Of a DNA stretch of 37,851 nucleotides, positions 1-7,826 are shown in pieces. Positions within the stretch are counted from its first letter, which is position 1. Every line of letters begins with the position of its first letter. The stretch is taken from NCBI GenBank assembly GCA_016178155.1, contig JACOTZ010000262.1:1-37851 (forward strand). Direction: 5' to 3'. Below the pieces are notes generated by a model, which was not told where the DNA came from, searched no databases, and worked only from the letters and a program-made list of their open reading frames with translations. Source of the stretch: Acidobacteriota bacterium (GTDB lineage Bacteria > Acidobacteriota > Terriglobia > Bryobacterales > Bryobacteraceae). Position numbers and translations under genes: made by a program.

Positions 1-1
1 G

Positions 2-370
2 CCCATTCGCTGGCCCGACAATTTTCCGGCAACACATTTCCCCGTCGGGATGGTGGAGAAGTACCGCGCGCAACTGGCGGCGCAGCGGGTCCTCACCATG
101 GACCAGTGGGGCGATTACCTGATTTTCCGGTCGTACCCGCAACAGAAAGTATTCGTCGATGGCCGCAGCGATTTCTACGGCCAAGACCTGGGCAAAGAGT
201 ATCTGCAAATGAGCCAGGGCGGGCATCCCTGGCGCACGCTGCTCGAGAAATACAAATTCGACATGGTGCTCGCGCCGGTGGAGTGGCCGCTCGCCGAGCT
301 CTTGAAGACGCAGGCGGACTGGAAGATTCTCGCCGACGACGGCAAGGCGGTCCTGTTCGCCCGACGCTAG
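2..370 (+). CDS. C-terminal part of a large membrane protein, 5' end outside window
   Basis: The reading frame is open from the first bases, so the ATG at 50 is probably internal and the gene begins to the left of the window. The visible part is about 122 codons. It carries the pattern 'WGDYLIFR...VFVDGRSDFYG', which I recognise from the soluble C-terminal tail of multi-pass membrane proteins (often glycosyltransferase-like or of unknown function) common in Acidobacteria and related phyla. No membrane helix is present in the visible part. The stop is TAG at 368-370. The function cannot be set from this fragment. It is probably transcribed separately from the Tad genes, since 310 bp separate them. 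Confidence 0.7.
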   Translation, partial: PIRWPDNFPATHFPVGMVEKYRAQLAAQRVLTMDQWGDYLIFRSYPQQKVFVDGRSDFYGQDLGKEYLQMSQGGHPWRTLLEKYKFDMVLAPVEWPLAELLKTQADWKILADDGKAVLFARR

Positions 371-680
371 CTCAGTTGTGCGTTTCCCTGAATACGGCAA
401 AGTGTCCTGCGACGGCCGAGCCGGCTAAAGAGAGCGCCCACACCGCGGCAGGATATCTCATTCTTTTGCCACTGTCCGCGCGGGGAAAGCAGGGCGTGAA
501 ATCTGGCGGGAGACAGGCGCATACGCCTCGGAAAAACCCGACCAAGACTAATGAAAGAAACTGCAACCGCCGAAAGTACTAGGAGGGTAGACAACATATG
601 CGCCGCTGTTGGGCGCGAAAACATACGTGCTTGCGCGCGTTGAGGTGTAGGCGTTTCGGCAATCAGGAGAGTTCACGCAA
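371..680. other. 310-bp gene-free leader before the Tad operon
   Basis: No convincing gene is seen here. The stretch holds a nested inverted repeat (396-470), a small hairpin with stem AGGCG (515-519) and CGCCT (524-528), and a strong Shine-Dalgarno AGGAGG at 581-586 followed by an ATG at 598 that opens only a 38-codon frame. No Flp pilin is encoded in any frame: the glycine-glutamate processing site and hydrophobic stretch expected of a pilin are absent. The region probably contains the promoter and 5' untranslated leader of cpaB, but I could not fix a promoter by eye. Confidence 0.5.
396..470 (+). other. Candidate structured RNA element in the Tad leader
   Basis: Two nested perfect stems can be drawn: GGCAAA (396-401) with TTTGCC (465-470), and inside it TCCTGC (405-410) with GCAGGA (448-453). 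Within these lies a small hairpin, GCCG (415-418) with CGGC (422-425). No T-run follows the outer stem, so a terminator for the upstream gene is unlikely. The arrangement could be a leader RNA controlling the Tad operon, but it matches no riboswitch family I can confirm. The evidence is base-pairing potential only. Confidence 0.25.
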
Positions 681-714
681 ATGGATCGCAGATTTATCAC
701 TGTGCTGGGGGTGA
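598..714 (+). CDS. Doubtful 38-codon ORF behind a strong Shine-Dalgarno
   Basis: AGGAGG at 581-586 lies 11 bases before ATG 598. The frame runs 38 codons and overlaps the first 34 bases of cpaB in another frame. The peptide is rich in Arg and Cys and has no signal peptide, membrane segment or pilin feature. It could be a leader peptide coupling translation into cpaB, a remnant of a lost upstream gene, or chance. I report it because such a good ribosome-binding site facing no proper gene is unusual. Confidence 0.15.
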   Translation: MRRCWARKHTCLRALRCRRFGNQESSRKWIADLSLCWG

Positions 715-1568
715 GCTTAATGTTCGCCCTGGTGGTGTCAACCATCTTCTACAGGATGACCATGGCTCCGGCCAGCGGCGCGAAATCGGAGCCGACGGAC
801 ACCAAGGACGTGGTGATCGCCGCCAAGCCATTGCCGGTGGGAGTCACCATCAAGCCGGCAGATCTGAAGCTGGCCAAGGCGCCCGCTGACCAGTTCCCCA
901 AGGGAGCGTTTTCCAAGGTCGATGAAGTGATCGATCGGCCCGTGGTGAGCAACATTCTGATGGACGAGCCCGTTCTGGAGGGCCGGCTGGCGGCGCGTGG
1001 CAGCGGCCTGGGCCTGGCGCCGATCATCCCGGTGGGCATGCGCGCGGTGACGGTGCGGGTCAGCGACGTAGTCGGCGTGGCCGGCTTCGTGCTGCCGGGC
1101 CTGCGCGTGGACGTGCTGGCGACCGGGCGTCCCCCGGCCCAGGGTTCGGAGACGATGACCACGACGGTGCTGCAAAACATCCTGGTGCTCTCGGCCGGCC
1201 AGACGATTCAGCCGGACTCGCGCGGCCAGGCGATCAACGCGCCCACGGTCACGCTGCTGGTTACGCCGGAGCAGGCTGAAATTCTGACGCTCGCGGGCAA
1301 CGAAGGACGGATTCAGCTGGTGTTGCGCAACGGCAGCGACCAGGAATTGCAAAATACGCCGGGCGTGCTGACGACGGCGCTCTATCGGAGCAACCGGCCA
1401 CCGGTGAAACCGGCCGCGCCGAGCCCGAGCCCGAAGCCGAGGCCGGTCAGGACAGTGATTGCACAAGCGGCGCCCGCGCCACCTCCGCCGCCTCCTCCGC
1501 CGGAAGTAATCGTGATTCGGGGCAACCAGCGCAGCGTGGAAGTTGTGGGGCAGGCGAAGACGAACTAA
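681..1568 (+). CDS. cpaB: Tad/Flp pilus assembly protein CpaB (RcpC)
   Basis: A 295-residue protein of the CpaB/RcpC family, a periplasmic component of the Tad pilus secretion system thought to work with the secretin. An N-terminal membrane anchor occupies about residues 7-24. It is followed by an SAF domain at about 42-105 (AAKPLPVGVTI... pattern) and the RcpC domain to about 235. The C-terminal third is unusual: a Pro/Ala/Lys-rich linker with an unbroken run of prolines near residue 270, then a short charged end, which suggests a flexible tail. The start is supported by AGGAGA at 665-670. It is the first gene of a six-gene operon with the order expected of a tad locus. Symbol and family are confident; the role of the tail is unknown. 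Confidence 0.93.
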   Translation: MDRRFITVLGVSLMFALVVSTIFYRMTMAPASGAKSEPTDTKDVVIAAKPLPVGVTIKPADLKLAKAPADQFPKGAFSKVDEVIDRPVVSNILMDEPVLEGRLAARGSGLGLAPIIPVGMRAVTVRVSDVVGVAGFVLPGLRVDVLATGRPPAQGSETMTTTVLQNILVLSAGQTIQPDSRGQAINAPTVTLLVTPEQAEILTLAGNEGRIQLVLRNGSDQELQNTPGVLTTALYRSNRPPVKPAAPSPSPKPRPVRTVIAQAAPAPPPPPPPPEVIVIRGNQRSVEVVGQAKTN

Positions 1569-1583
1569 ATCGGGTACGCATCC

Positions 1584-3011
1584 ATGACATCGCTCATACG
1601 GACAAGGCTTTTGAAGAAGCTGCCGGTGCCGGCCGCGGTTGCATTCGCGTGCCTGGCGATCACAGGCGCCGTTCAGGCGCAGTCGGTTGAGGAGCTGCGG
1701 CTGACGGTCGGCCGGAGCATCGTGCTCGACTATCCGAACGACATCCGACAGATCTCGACCAGCGACCCAGCGGTTGTGGACGCGATCGCAGTCACCACGC
1801 GCGAGATCCTGCTGCATGCGAAGGCGGCTGGTTCGGCGACGGTCATCATCTGGTCGAAGACGGGCCAGCGGACCATCTACAGCATCACGGTGGAGCAGAA
1901 CCTCGAGCCGCTGCGGCGGCTGCTGAAGGAGACGTTCCCGAAGGAGACCATCCAGGTGCAGTCGACGCGCGACTCTCTGTCGCTCACCGGCCGCGTCTCG
2001 ACCAAGGACGTGGCGGACAAAGTGGTCGCCATGGTCACGCCGTTCGCGAAGAGTATCGTCAACAACCTGCAGGTGGCGCCCGCGCCGGTGGACAAGCAGA
2101 TCATGCTGCGGGTCAAGTTCGCGGAGCTGAACCGCAACGCCAGCGTGGCGCTGGGCGCAAACGTCGTGTCCACGGGCGCGCTGAACACGATCGGCCGCGT
2201 CGCTACGGGGCAGTTTTCGCCGCCACAGACGAGCGAGCTGCGCGGCGGAATTCCGGCGGGGAACTCCGCGACCGCGAACTTCACGATCACGGACGCTTTG
2301 AACGTGTTTGCCTTTCGCCCGGACATCAATCTGGCGGCGTTCATTCGCGCGCTGCAGAGCCAGGGATTGCTGCAGATCCTGGCCGAGCCCAACCTGGTGA
2401 CGACCAACGGGAAGGAAGCGGCCTTCCTGGTGGGCGGCGAGTTTCCGGTTCCCGTCCTGCAGGGCGGGGGCAATGCCGGAGCGGTCACGATCCAGTTCCG
2501 CGAGTTCGGCATCCGGCTGCGGTTCAATCCGCTGCTGACGGAAAACAACACGGTCAAGATGTTCGTCCAGCCCGAGGTCTCCACCATTGACCTGGCCAAT
2601 GCCGTGACCTTTTCGGGATTCGTGATCCCGGCGCTGGCGTCGCGGCGCATGGAGACCAATATCGAGCTGAGTGAGGGCCAGAGTTTTGTGATCGGCGGCC
2701 TAATCGATGACCGCCTGACGGAAACCGTGCAGAAGATTCCGGGGCTCGCGAATATCCCGCTGCTGGGCGCGCTCTTCCGCAGCCGCGAGGAACGCAAGAA
2801 CAGGACCGAGCTGGTGGTGATCGTCACGCCCGAGGTGGCGCGTCCGCTGAATCCGGGAGAGCCGGCGCCACTGCCGGTGATGCCGCGCGAATTCCTGAAG
2901 CCGTACGCGCCGTCCGGCGCCTCGGGAGAGAAGCGCTCGCAGGCCGAGCCGGCGTCGCCGGCGGTGAAAGCGGGCAAAAAAGGCGCGGCAAAGAAGGAGT
3001 CGAAGAGCTAG
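1584..3011 (+). CDS. cpaC: Tad pilus secretin CpaC (RcpA)
   Basis: A 475-residue outer-membrane secretin forming the channel for the Tad pilus. A signal peptide ends near residue 33 (VQA followed by QS). The pilus-formation N-terminal domain spans about 38-105 (LTVGRSIVLDYP, then TSDPAVVDA), followed by a BON-like region to about 170 and the secretin core at about 240-425. The core contains LAEPNLVTTNGKEAAFLVGGEFPVPV and ends with the typical GLIDDRL...IPLLGALFRS and ELVVIVTPEVA blocks. The last 30 residues are Lys/Ala-rich and probably disordered. It starts 15 bp after cpaB. The multimeric channel location is established for the family. Confidence 0.95.
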   Translation: MTSLIRTRLLKKLPVPAAVAFACLAITGAVQAQSVEELRLTVGRSIVLDYPNDIRQISTSDPAVVDAIAVTTREILLHAKAAGSATVIIWSKTGQRTIYSITVEQNLEPLRRLLKETFPKETIQVQSTRDSLSLTGRVSTKDVADKVVAMVTPFAKSIVNNLQVAPAPVDKQIMLRVKFAELNRNASVALGANVVSTGALNTIGRVATGQFSPPQTSELRGGIPAGNSATANFTITDALNVFAFRPDINLAAFIRALQSQGLLQILAEPNLVTTNGKEAAFLVGGEFPVPVLQGGGNAGAVTIQFREFGIRLRFNPLLTENNTVKMFVQPEVSTIDLANAVTFSGFVIPALASRRMETNIELSEGQSFVIGGLIDDRLTETVQKIPGLANIPLLGALFRSREERKNRTELVVIVTPEVARPLNPGEPAPLPVMPREFLKPYAPSGASGEKRSQAEPASPAVKAGKKGAAKKESKS

Positions 3012-3039
3012 GCGTGAGAGGCGTTACGAGAGCGTAGCC

Positions 3040-4230
3040 ATGGCCCGAAAGGAAGAACTCACGGCGCTCCTGATCTCGCCGAGCCGCGCGCTCGCCGAGC
3101 AGTTCGCAGCGAGCCTGCAGGTTTCGCGCGCGTTCCGCATTCTGGCGGACGTGCCGCAGTACCTGAGCCCGCATCAGATTGACGGAAAGCTGCACCAACT
3201 GCGGCCGGACGTGCTGCTGCTGGACGTCGGCACGAGCCTGGATGCCGCGTGCGAGCTGATCCGCTTCGCCACGTCGCTGCGGCCGCCGGTGCACGTGATC
3301 GGGCTGCACCTGCACAACGACTCCACGGCGATCGTGAAATCGCTGCGCAACGGCGCCAGCGAGTTTCTTTACGCGCCCTTCGAAATTTCGGTTCAGGAAG
3401 CGGCGGTCTCGCGCATTCAAAAGCTGTTGCAGCCGGAGACGGGCAGCGACCGCGACCAGGGCAAGCTGGTGGTCTTCTCCAGCGCGAAGCCCGGATCAGG
3501 CGCTTCGACGCTCGCGGTGCAGACCGCCTTTGCCCTGCAGCGGTGCTCCAAACAGCCGGTGCTGTTGGTTGATCTCGACCTGATGTGCGGCAGCCTGGGC
3601 TTCTATCTCAAGCTCGAACCGCAGTACTCAATCGTGGATGCGCTGAGCAACTCCGAGCGGCTGGAGCCGGACTTCTGGTCATCGCTGGTGAGCAGCAACG
3701 GCGGCGTCGATGTGCTGGCGGGTCCGGAGCTGCCGCACCCGGAGCCGCTCGATCCGGCGCGCCTGCACGAGCTGCTGCAATATGCGCGGCGGCGCTACGC
3801 CTGGGTCGTCACCGATCTGCCCTCGATCTTTCATCGCGTAAGCCTGATGGCGCTCTCGGAATCCGACCGTGCGTTCCTGATCTCCACCTCCGAGCTGGGC
3901 AGCCTGCACCTGGCGCGCAAGGCGGTGCGAATGCTGACGCAGCTCGGTTTTGAGCCGAGCCGGTTTCAGTTGCTGGTGAACCGGATCAACAAGAACGACG
4001 GCATCAACACGGGCGGCCTGAGCAAGCTGTTCGACTGCAAGGTGGATGCCAGCCTGCCGAACGATTATTTTTCTCTGCACCGGGTGGTAGCGATGGGCGA
4101 GCCGCTGGAGGCCGATACGGAGCTGGGCCGGGCGATTGACGGCCTGGCGAGCAAGCTGGCCGGAGCGCTGCCGCCACAGACGGCGCTGCGCCGCCTGGGG
4201 CCGGCGCGGCCGGTGCTGTCGCTGCTGTAG
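3040..4230 (+). CDS. cpaE: Tad pilus localisation ATPase CpaE/TadZ
   Basis: A 396-residue protein with a response-regulator-like N-terminal domain (about 7-130, with Asp62 in LLLDVG) followed by a MinD/ParA-type ATPase domain (about 142-370). TadZ proteins place the pilus machine at its site in the cell. The P-loop reads SSAKPGSGAST. The signature lysine of deviant Walker A motifs is present (Lys150), but the lysine normally preceding Ser/Thr is replaced by Ala155. Such atypical P-loops are known in TadZ proteins and may mean weak or absent ATP hydrolysis. It lies 28 bp after cpaC and ahead of cpaF, as usual in tad operons. Confidence 0.9.
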   Translation: MARKEELTALLISPSRALAEQFAASLQVSRAFRILADVPQYLSPHQIDGKLHQLRPDVLLLDVGTSLDAACELIRFATSLRPPVHVIGLHLHNDSTAIVKSLRNGASEFLYAPFEISVQEAAVSRIQKLLQPETGSDRDQGKLVVFSSAKPGSGASTLAVQTAFALQRCSKQPVLLVDLDLMCGSLGFYLKLEPQYSIVDALSNSERLEPDFWSSLVSSNGGVDVLAGPELPHPEPLDPARLHELLQYARRRYAWVVTDLPSIFHRVSLMALSESDRAFLISTSELGSLHLARKAVRMLTQLGFEPSRFQLLVNRINKNDGINTGGLSKLFDCKVDASLPNDYFSLHRVVAMGEPLEADTELGRAIDGLASKLAGALPPQTALRRLGPARPVLSLL

Positions 4231-4242
4231 GGATGAGTGGAT

Positions 4243-5604
4243 ATGCTGCCAACGTTTGAACAAAAAATGCCGGCCCAGTTGACCTGGGAACAAAGGCTGC
4301 TGAAGAACGCGGCTCAGCCGCGGGTGCATCTCAAGCCCGAATATCAGGAGCTGAAGTTCACGCTCCACCGCAAGCTGCTCGACAAGATCAACCTGGAAGC
4401 GCTCGCGACCATCGACAACCAGCGGGTCCGCTCCGAGGTCCGGCAGGCTTTGATCACGCTGATCGACAACGAGCCCACCCTGCTGAGCTCGCTCGAAAAG
4501 CAGCAGATCTGCGATGAGGTGCTGGACGAGGTTTTCGGTCTCGGGCCGCTCGAGCCGCTGCTGCAGGATGCGACCATTTCCGACATCCTGGTGAACGGCA
4601 GCAAGCTGGTGTTTGTCGAGCGCCGCGGCATTCTGGAGCCGACCAGCGTTACGTTTCGCGACGACCAGCACCTGCTACGGATCATCGACAAGATTGTTTC
4701 CCAGGTCGGGCGCCGCATCGACGAATCCAACCCCATGGTGGATGCGCGCCTGAGCGACGGCTCGCGCGTCAACGCCATCATCCCGCCGCTCGCGCTCGAC
4801 GGGCCGCTGCTCTCGATCCGGCGTTTCGCGCAGGACAAGCTGATGGCGCCGGACCTGGTCGACCGCAAGTCGATGACTCAGGGCATGATGGAGCTACTGG
4901 AGGCGGCCGTCAGGGCGCGGCTGAACATCATCGTTTCCGGGGGCACGGGCTCGGGAAAGACGACGCTTTTGAACGCGCTTTCGGCATTCATCAACAAAAA
5001 GGAACGCATCGTCACCATCGAGGACGCGGCCGAGCTGCAGCTCAAACAGCCGCACGTGGCGCGTCTCGAGACCCGGCCGCCCAATCTTGAAGGTCAGGGC
5101 GCGGTGCGGCAGCGCGAGTTGCTGATCAACAGCCTGCGCATGCGTCCCGACCGGATCGTGATCGGCGAGGTTCGCGGGGGTGAGGCTCTGGACATGCTGC
5201 AGGCGATGAACACGGGCCACGACGGCTCGCTCACCACGATTCACGCCAACAGCCCGCGCGACGCCATCTCGCGCCTGGAAGTGATGGTCTCGATGGCCAA
5301 TGCGAACATGCAGCTCATCTCGATCCGGCAGCAGATTGCCAGCGCCGTTCAGGTGATCGTGCAGGCGAACCGCTTCAGCGACGGCACCCGGCGGACGGTG
5401 GCGATCACGGAGGTGACCGGCATGGAGGGCGAGATCGTCACCTTGCAGGACATCTTCGTATTCGAGAAGCGCGGCGTCAGCCCCGAGGGGCGGATCCTGG
5501 GACGCTTTGCCGCCACCGGCATCCGTCCGAAATTTTACGAAAAGCTGCTCGCGGCCGGCATCCGGCTGCGGCCGGACCTGTTCGACGAAGTTCTGGAAGT
5601 CTGA
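4243..5604 (+). CDS. cpaF: Tad pilus assembly ATPase CpaF/TadA
   Basis: A GspE/VirB11-type hexameric secretion ATPase of about 453 residues that powers Tad pilus extension at the inner membrane. The Walker A motif [10 protein letters not shown] lies near residue 235, followed by the acidic box ([10 protein letters not shown]), the Walker B-like stretch with [12 protein letters not shown], and the His box ([14 protein letters not shown]). The N-terminal domain carries the LGPLEPLL and DILVNG blocks typical of the family. I chose ATG 4243 because GGGA at 4230-4233 is well placed for it; an in-frame GTG at 4237 would add two residues. It follows cpaE by 12 bp and is followed by tadB after 7 bp. 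Confidence 0.95.
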   Translation: MLPTFEQKMPAQLTWEQRLLKNAAQPRVHLKPEYQELKFTLHRKLLDKINLEALATIDNQRVRSEVRQALITLIDNEPTLLSSLEKQQICDEVLDEVFGLGPLEPLLQDATISDILVNGSKLVFVERRGILEPTSVTFRDDQHLLRIIDKIVSQVGRRIDESNPMVDARLSDGSRVNAIIPPLALDGPLLSIRRFAQDKLMAPDLVDRKSMTQGMMELLEAAVRARLNIIVSGGTGSGKTTLLNALSAFINKKERIVTIEDAAELQLKQPHVARLETRPPNLEGQGAVRQRELLINSLRMRPDRIVIGEVRGGEALDMLQAMNTGHDGSLTTIHANSPRDAISRLEVMVSMANANMQLISIRQQIASAVQVIVQANRFSDGTRRTVAITEVTGMEGEIVTLQDIFVFEKRGVSPEGRILGRFAATGIRPKFYEKLLAAGIRLRPDLFDEVLEV

Positions 5605-5611
5605 GGCGCTC

Positions 5612-6589
5612 ATGAGTGGTTTTGCCATTATTGTCGTGCTCATCTGGCTCGGCGCCGTAGCCGCCTGGTGGTTTCTGACGCGCGTGCTGCGCACGGCGGA
5701 CATCGAGAAGATGCGCAATCGCCTGCTCGGCACGCAGCCGCGAAAGAAGGGCAAAGGAGAGCCTTCCAAGCCGGCATTGTTTGAAAGCGAGCCGGTGGGC
5801 AAAGGTCCCATCGTGCAGCGCCTGCTCAAGAAATACGACCTGATGGAGCGCACGCAGGCGCTGATCGAGCAGGCCGGTCTGAAGTGGCACGTGGCCCGCT
5901 TCGTGCACGGCTGCATGGCCGGATTCATTTTGGCTTACCTGCTGGCCTGGGTGTTCCTGCCGCCGTCCTTCCGTCCCTGGGCGCTGCTCGTGGCCGCCGC
6001 CGGGGGGGTGTTGCCGCTGATGTACGTGGTACGGCTGCGCAAGCGGCGGTTACGGGCGTTCGAGGAGATTTTCCCGGACAGCCTGGAATTCATTTCCCGC
6101 TCGATGCGGGCGGGGCACGCCTTCTCGGTGTCGCTCGAGATGATCTACCGTGAGTTCCAGGAACCACTGGCGGGAGAATTCCGGCGTACGTTCGAGGAAC
6201 ACAACCTCGGCCTGCCGCTGGACGTGTCGCTGCAGAAGCTGTCCACGCGCGTGCCTCTGCTCGACGTGCAGTTCTTTGTCTCGGCGGTGCTGCTGCAGAA
6301 GCGCACGGGCGGCAACCTCGCGGAAATCCTGGACAAGCTCGCCTACGTCATCCGCGAACGCTTCAAGCTGCGCGGGAAGATCCGCGCCGTCAGCGCGCAC
6401 GGGCGCATGACCGGTATTGCGCTGACGTGCATTCCCATTGTGGTGGCGATCCTCATGTTCTTCACGAATCCGGATTACGTGAAGTTCTTCTTTCTCGACG
6501 AGACCGGCAACATCATGGCCGGGGTAGCGGTCGCGCTGCAGTTGCTCGGCTACCTCTGCATCAAGAAGATCGTGGCGATCGAGGTCTGA
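5612..6589 (+). CDS. tadB: Tad pilus inner-membrane protein TadB
   Basis: A 325-residue polytopic protein of the type II secretion F family, the inner-membrane platform for the CpaF ATPase. It has an N-terminal membrane helix (about 3-22), a basic cytoplasmic stretch, a central helix pair (about 101-142), the conserved F domain with FPDSLEFISRSMRAGHAF...SLEM (about 150-290), and two C-terminal helices. The ATG at 5612 is chosen because GAGG (5603-5606), overlapping the cpaF stop, sits just before it and because the protein then begins with a membrane segment. The frame is open further left inside cpaF, but that part is not pilus-like. It probably pairs with TadC. Confidence 0.92.
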   Translation: MSGFAIIVVLIWLGAVAAWWFLTRVLRTADIEKMRNRLLGTQPRKKGKGEPSKPALFESEPVGKGPIVQRLLKKYDLMERTQALIEQAGLKWHVARFVHGCMAGFILAYLLAWVFLPPSFRPWALLVAAAGGVLPLMYVVRLRKRRLRAFEEIFPDSLEFISRSMRAGHAFSVSLEMIYREFQEPLAGEFRRTFEEHNLGLPLDVSLQKLSTRVPLLDVQFFVSAVLLQKRTGGNLAEILDKLAYVIRERFKLRGKIRAVSAHGRMTGIALTCIPIVVAILMFFTNPDYVKFFFLDETGNIMAGVAVALQLLGYLCIKKIVAIEV

Positions 6590-6592
6590 GGC

Positions 6593-7516
6593 ATGGCGCA
6601 GATCATTCTTACCGCATTGTTGTTCATGGTGGTGATGGTCGTGATTACCATGGCCGGAATGCGGCTGTGGGTGCGGCCGAAGGAAGCGATGGAGCGCGTG
6701 GCGGGGACCTCGATGCAGCATCGCGAAGCGGCCCCGGTGCACCCGAGCCTGGCGTTCCGCGAGATGCTGCAAAGGCTGGGAAACATCATCCCGGCGTCGC
6801 CCAAAGACGCCAGCGTGATGCAGCGGCGGCTGATCCGTGCCGGCATCCGCAACCAGAAGGCGCTGAAGATTCTGTACGGCTCGAAGCTGGTGTTGGGCAT
6901 CCTGTGCCCGCTGCTGATGACGTTCGCGGTCAGCAGTTCGTCGGCCGACCCCTCCAACAAGGTGATGGCGGTGCTGTTTGCCGCGGTCCTGGGATTTTTC
7001 GGTCCGAATGAATACATCAAGATCCGCTCGCGGCGGCGGCAGAAGGAGGTTCGGCGGGGGCTGCCGAATGCTCTTGACCTCATGGTGGTGTGCGTTGAGT
7101 CCGGGCTCGGGCTTGACCAGGCAATTCTCCAGGTTTCGAAGGAGCTGGAGCATGCGCACCCGGAAATCAGCGAGGAGTTCGCGCTGGTGAACCTGGAGCT
7201 GAAGGCGGGCAAGCGCCGCACCGAGGCTCTGCGCAATCTGGCGGAGCGAACATCGGTCGACGACCTGAAGAAGCTGGTGGCCGTGCTGATCCAGGCCGAC
7301 CGCTTCGGCACGGGGATCGCGCAGAGTTTGCGGGGGCACGCCGATTATATGCGTGTGCAGGCCAGGCAGACGGCCGAGGAGAAAGCGGCCAAGCTCGGTG
7401 TCAAGCTCGTGTTTCCGATCTTCTTTTTCATTTTGCCGACGCTCTTTGTGGTGACCGTCGGTCCGGTGGTGGTGAAGATCATCCGCGAGCTGCTCCCGAT
7501 GATGAATTCGATTTGA
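6593..7516 (+). CDS. tadC: Tad pilus inner-membrane protein TadC
   Basis: A 307-residue type II secretion F-domain protein, the second inner-membrane platform subunit. There is an N-terminal helix (about 5-23), a helix pair around 98-137, the F domain with LPNALDLMVVCVESGLGLDQA (the GLGLDQA pattern is typical of TadC), then QTAEEKAAKLGVKLVFP and a final hydrophobic helix ending near residue 298. It starts 3 bp after the tadB stop, so the two are probably translationally coupled. It is the last recognisable tad gene: tadD-tadG, pilin and prepilin peptidase genes do not follow. Confidence 0.92.
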   Translation: MAQIILTALLFMVVMVVITMAGMRLWVRPKEAMERVAGTSMQHREAAPVHPSLAFREMLQRLGNIIPASPKDASVMQRRLIRAGIRNQKALKILYGSKLVLGILCPLLMTFAVSSSSADPSNKVMAVLFAAVLGFFGPNEYIKIRSRRRQKEVRRGLPNALDLMVVCVESGLGLDQAILQVSKELEHAHPEISEEFALVNLELKAGKRRTEALRNLAERTSVDDLKKLVAVLIQADRFGTGIAQSLRGHADYMRVQARQTAEEKAAKLGVKLVFPIFFFILPTLFVVTVGPVVVKIIRELLPMMNSI

Positions 7517-7522
7517 GCAATG

Positions 7523-7546
7523 GCGGCGCACGCTCGCCGGCGCCGC
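7523..7546 (+). other. GC-rich hairpin after tadC
   Basis: GCGGCGC (7523-7529) pairs perfectly with GCGCCGC (7540-7546) across a 10-base loop, 6 bp after the tadC stop. No T-run follows, so it is not a classical intrinsic terminator. It may slow transcription or protect the 3' end of the tad message, setting the level of the small ORF that follows. Confidence 0.35.
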
Positions 7547-7579
7547 GGAGTAATGGACCTTGAATGAAAGGAGAACGTC

Positions 7580-7672
7580 ATGGACCAGTCAATGATCCGG
7601 ATCGTATGCACCGTCCTGGCAGTCATTCTGCTTGGGGTGATCGTGTTGCGGCGTAAGAAACGCGCCGAATAG
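7580..7672 (+). CDS. Candidate 30-residue single-helix membrane protein
   Basis: A short frame of 30 codons with an excellent Shine-Dalgarno (AAAGGAGA at 7567-7574, six bases between AGGAG and the ATG). The product has a polar start (MDQSMIR), one hydrophobic helix at about residues 8-23, and a basic end (RRKKRAE), which predicts one membrane span with a cytoplasmic C-terminus. It lies 63 bp downstream of tadC, between two hairpins. I do not recognise it. It could be a small accessory of the Tad machine or an independent regulator of a membrane complex. It lacks the pilin processing motif, so it is not a Flp pilin. Confidence 0.5.
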   Translation: MDQSMIRIVCTVLAVILLGVIVLRRKKRAE

Positions 7673-7704
7673 CGGGTTCGCGTTCCCCAAAGGGTTCGAT
7701 CGCG

Positions 7705-7730
7705 GGGGCTGGGCGCGGTGCTTCAGCCCC
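7705..7730 (+). terminator. Possible terminator hairpin after the tad operon
   Basis: GGGGCTG (7705-7711) pairs with CAGCCCC (7724-7730) over a 12-base loop, between the 30-codon ORF and the propeller gene. A T-run is lacking, so this is a hairpin of terminator strength without the usual tail. It plausibly separates the tad operon from the next gene. Confidence 0.35.
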
Positions 7731-7826
7731 GGCGCGGACACTTCGCTATGCGGCCGGAGAGGTAGAGGTGTCAGGTCCCTGCATGGGATCGAGAGGATTG
7801 CATCAGGTGATCGAGGTGTTGCTTTT

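Noticed and set aside
391-470. Possible c-di-GMP/cAMP-GMP (GEMM) riboswitch before cpaB, because of GGCAAA and GGCTAAA patches
   Set aside because: The conserved core is not present in order: no GGGACGCAAAGCC-like segment and no matching tetraloop-receptor stems. Only the generic fold is reported.
1480-1506. CCx triplet run in cpaB as a microsatellite
   Set aside because: It encodes a proline stretch with varied third bases inside a Pro-rich linker; it is a coding feature, not a pure DNA repeat.
738-1817. 359-codon open frame on the minus strand
   Set aside because: It lies antisense to cpaB and cpaC, and its product is Arg/His-rich with no domain; a usual product of high GC content.
6050-7531. 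493-codon open frame on the minus strand
   Set aside because: Antisense to tadB and tadC; the translation is His/Arg/Gln-rich and shows no fold or motif.
7693-7701. GGTTCGATC resembling a tRNA T-loop
   Set aside because: No acceptor stem, anticodon arm or D arm can be formed around it.
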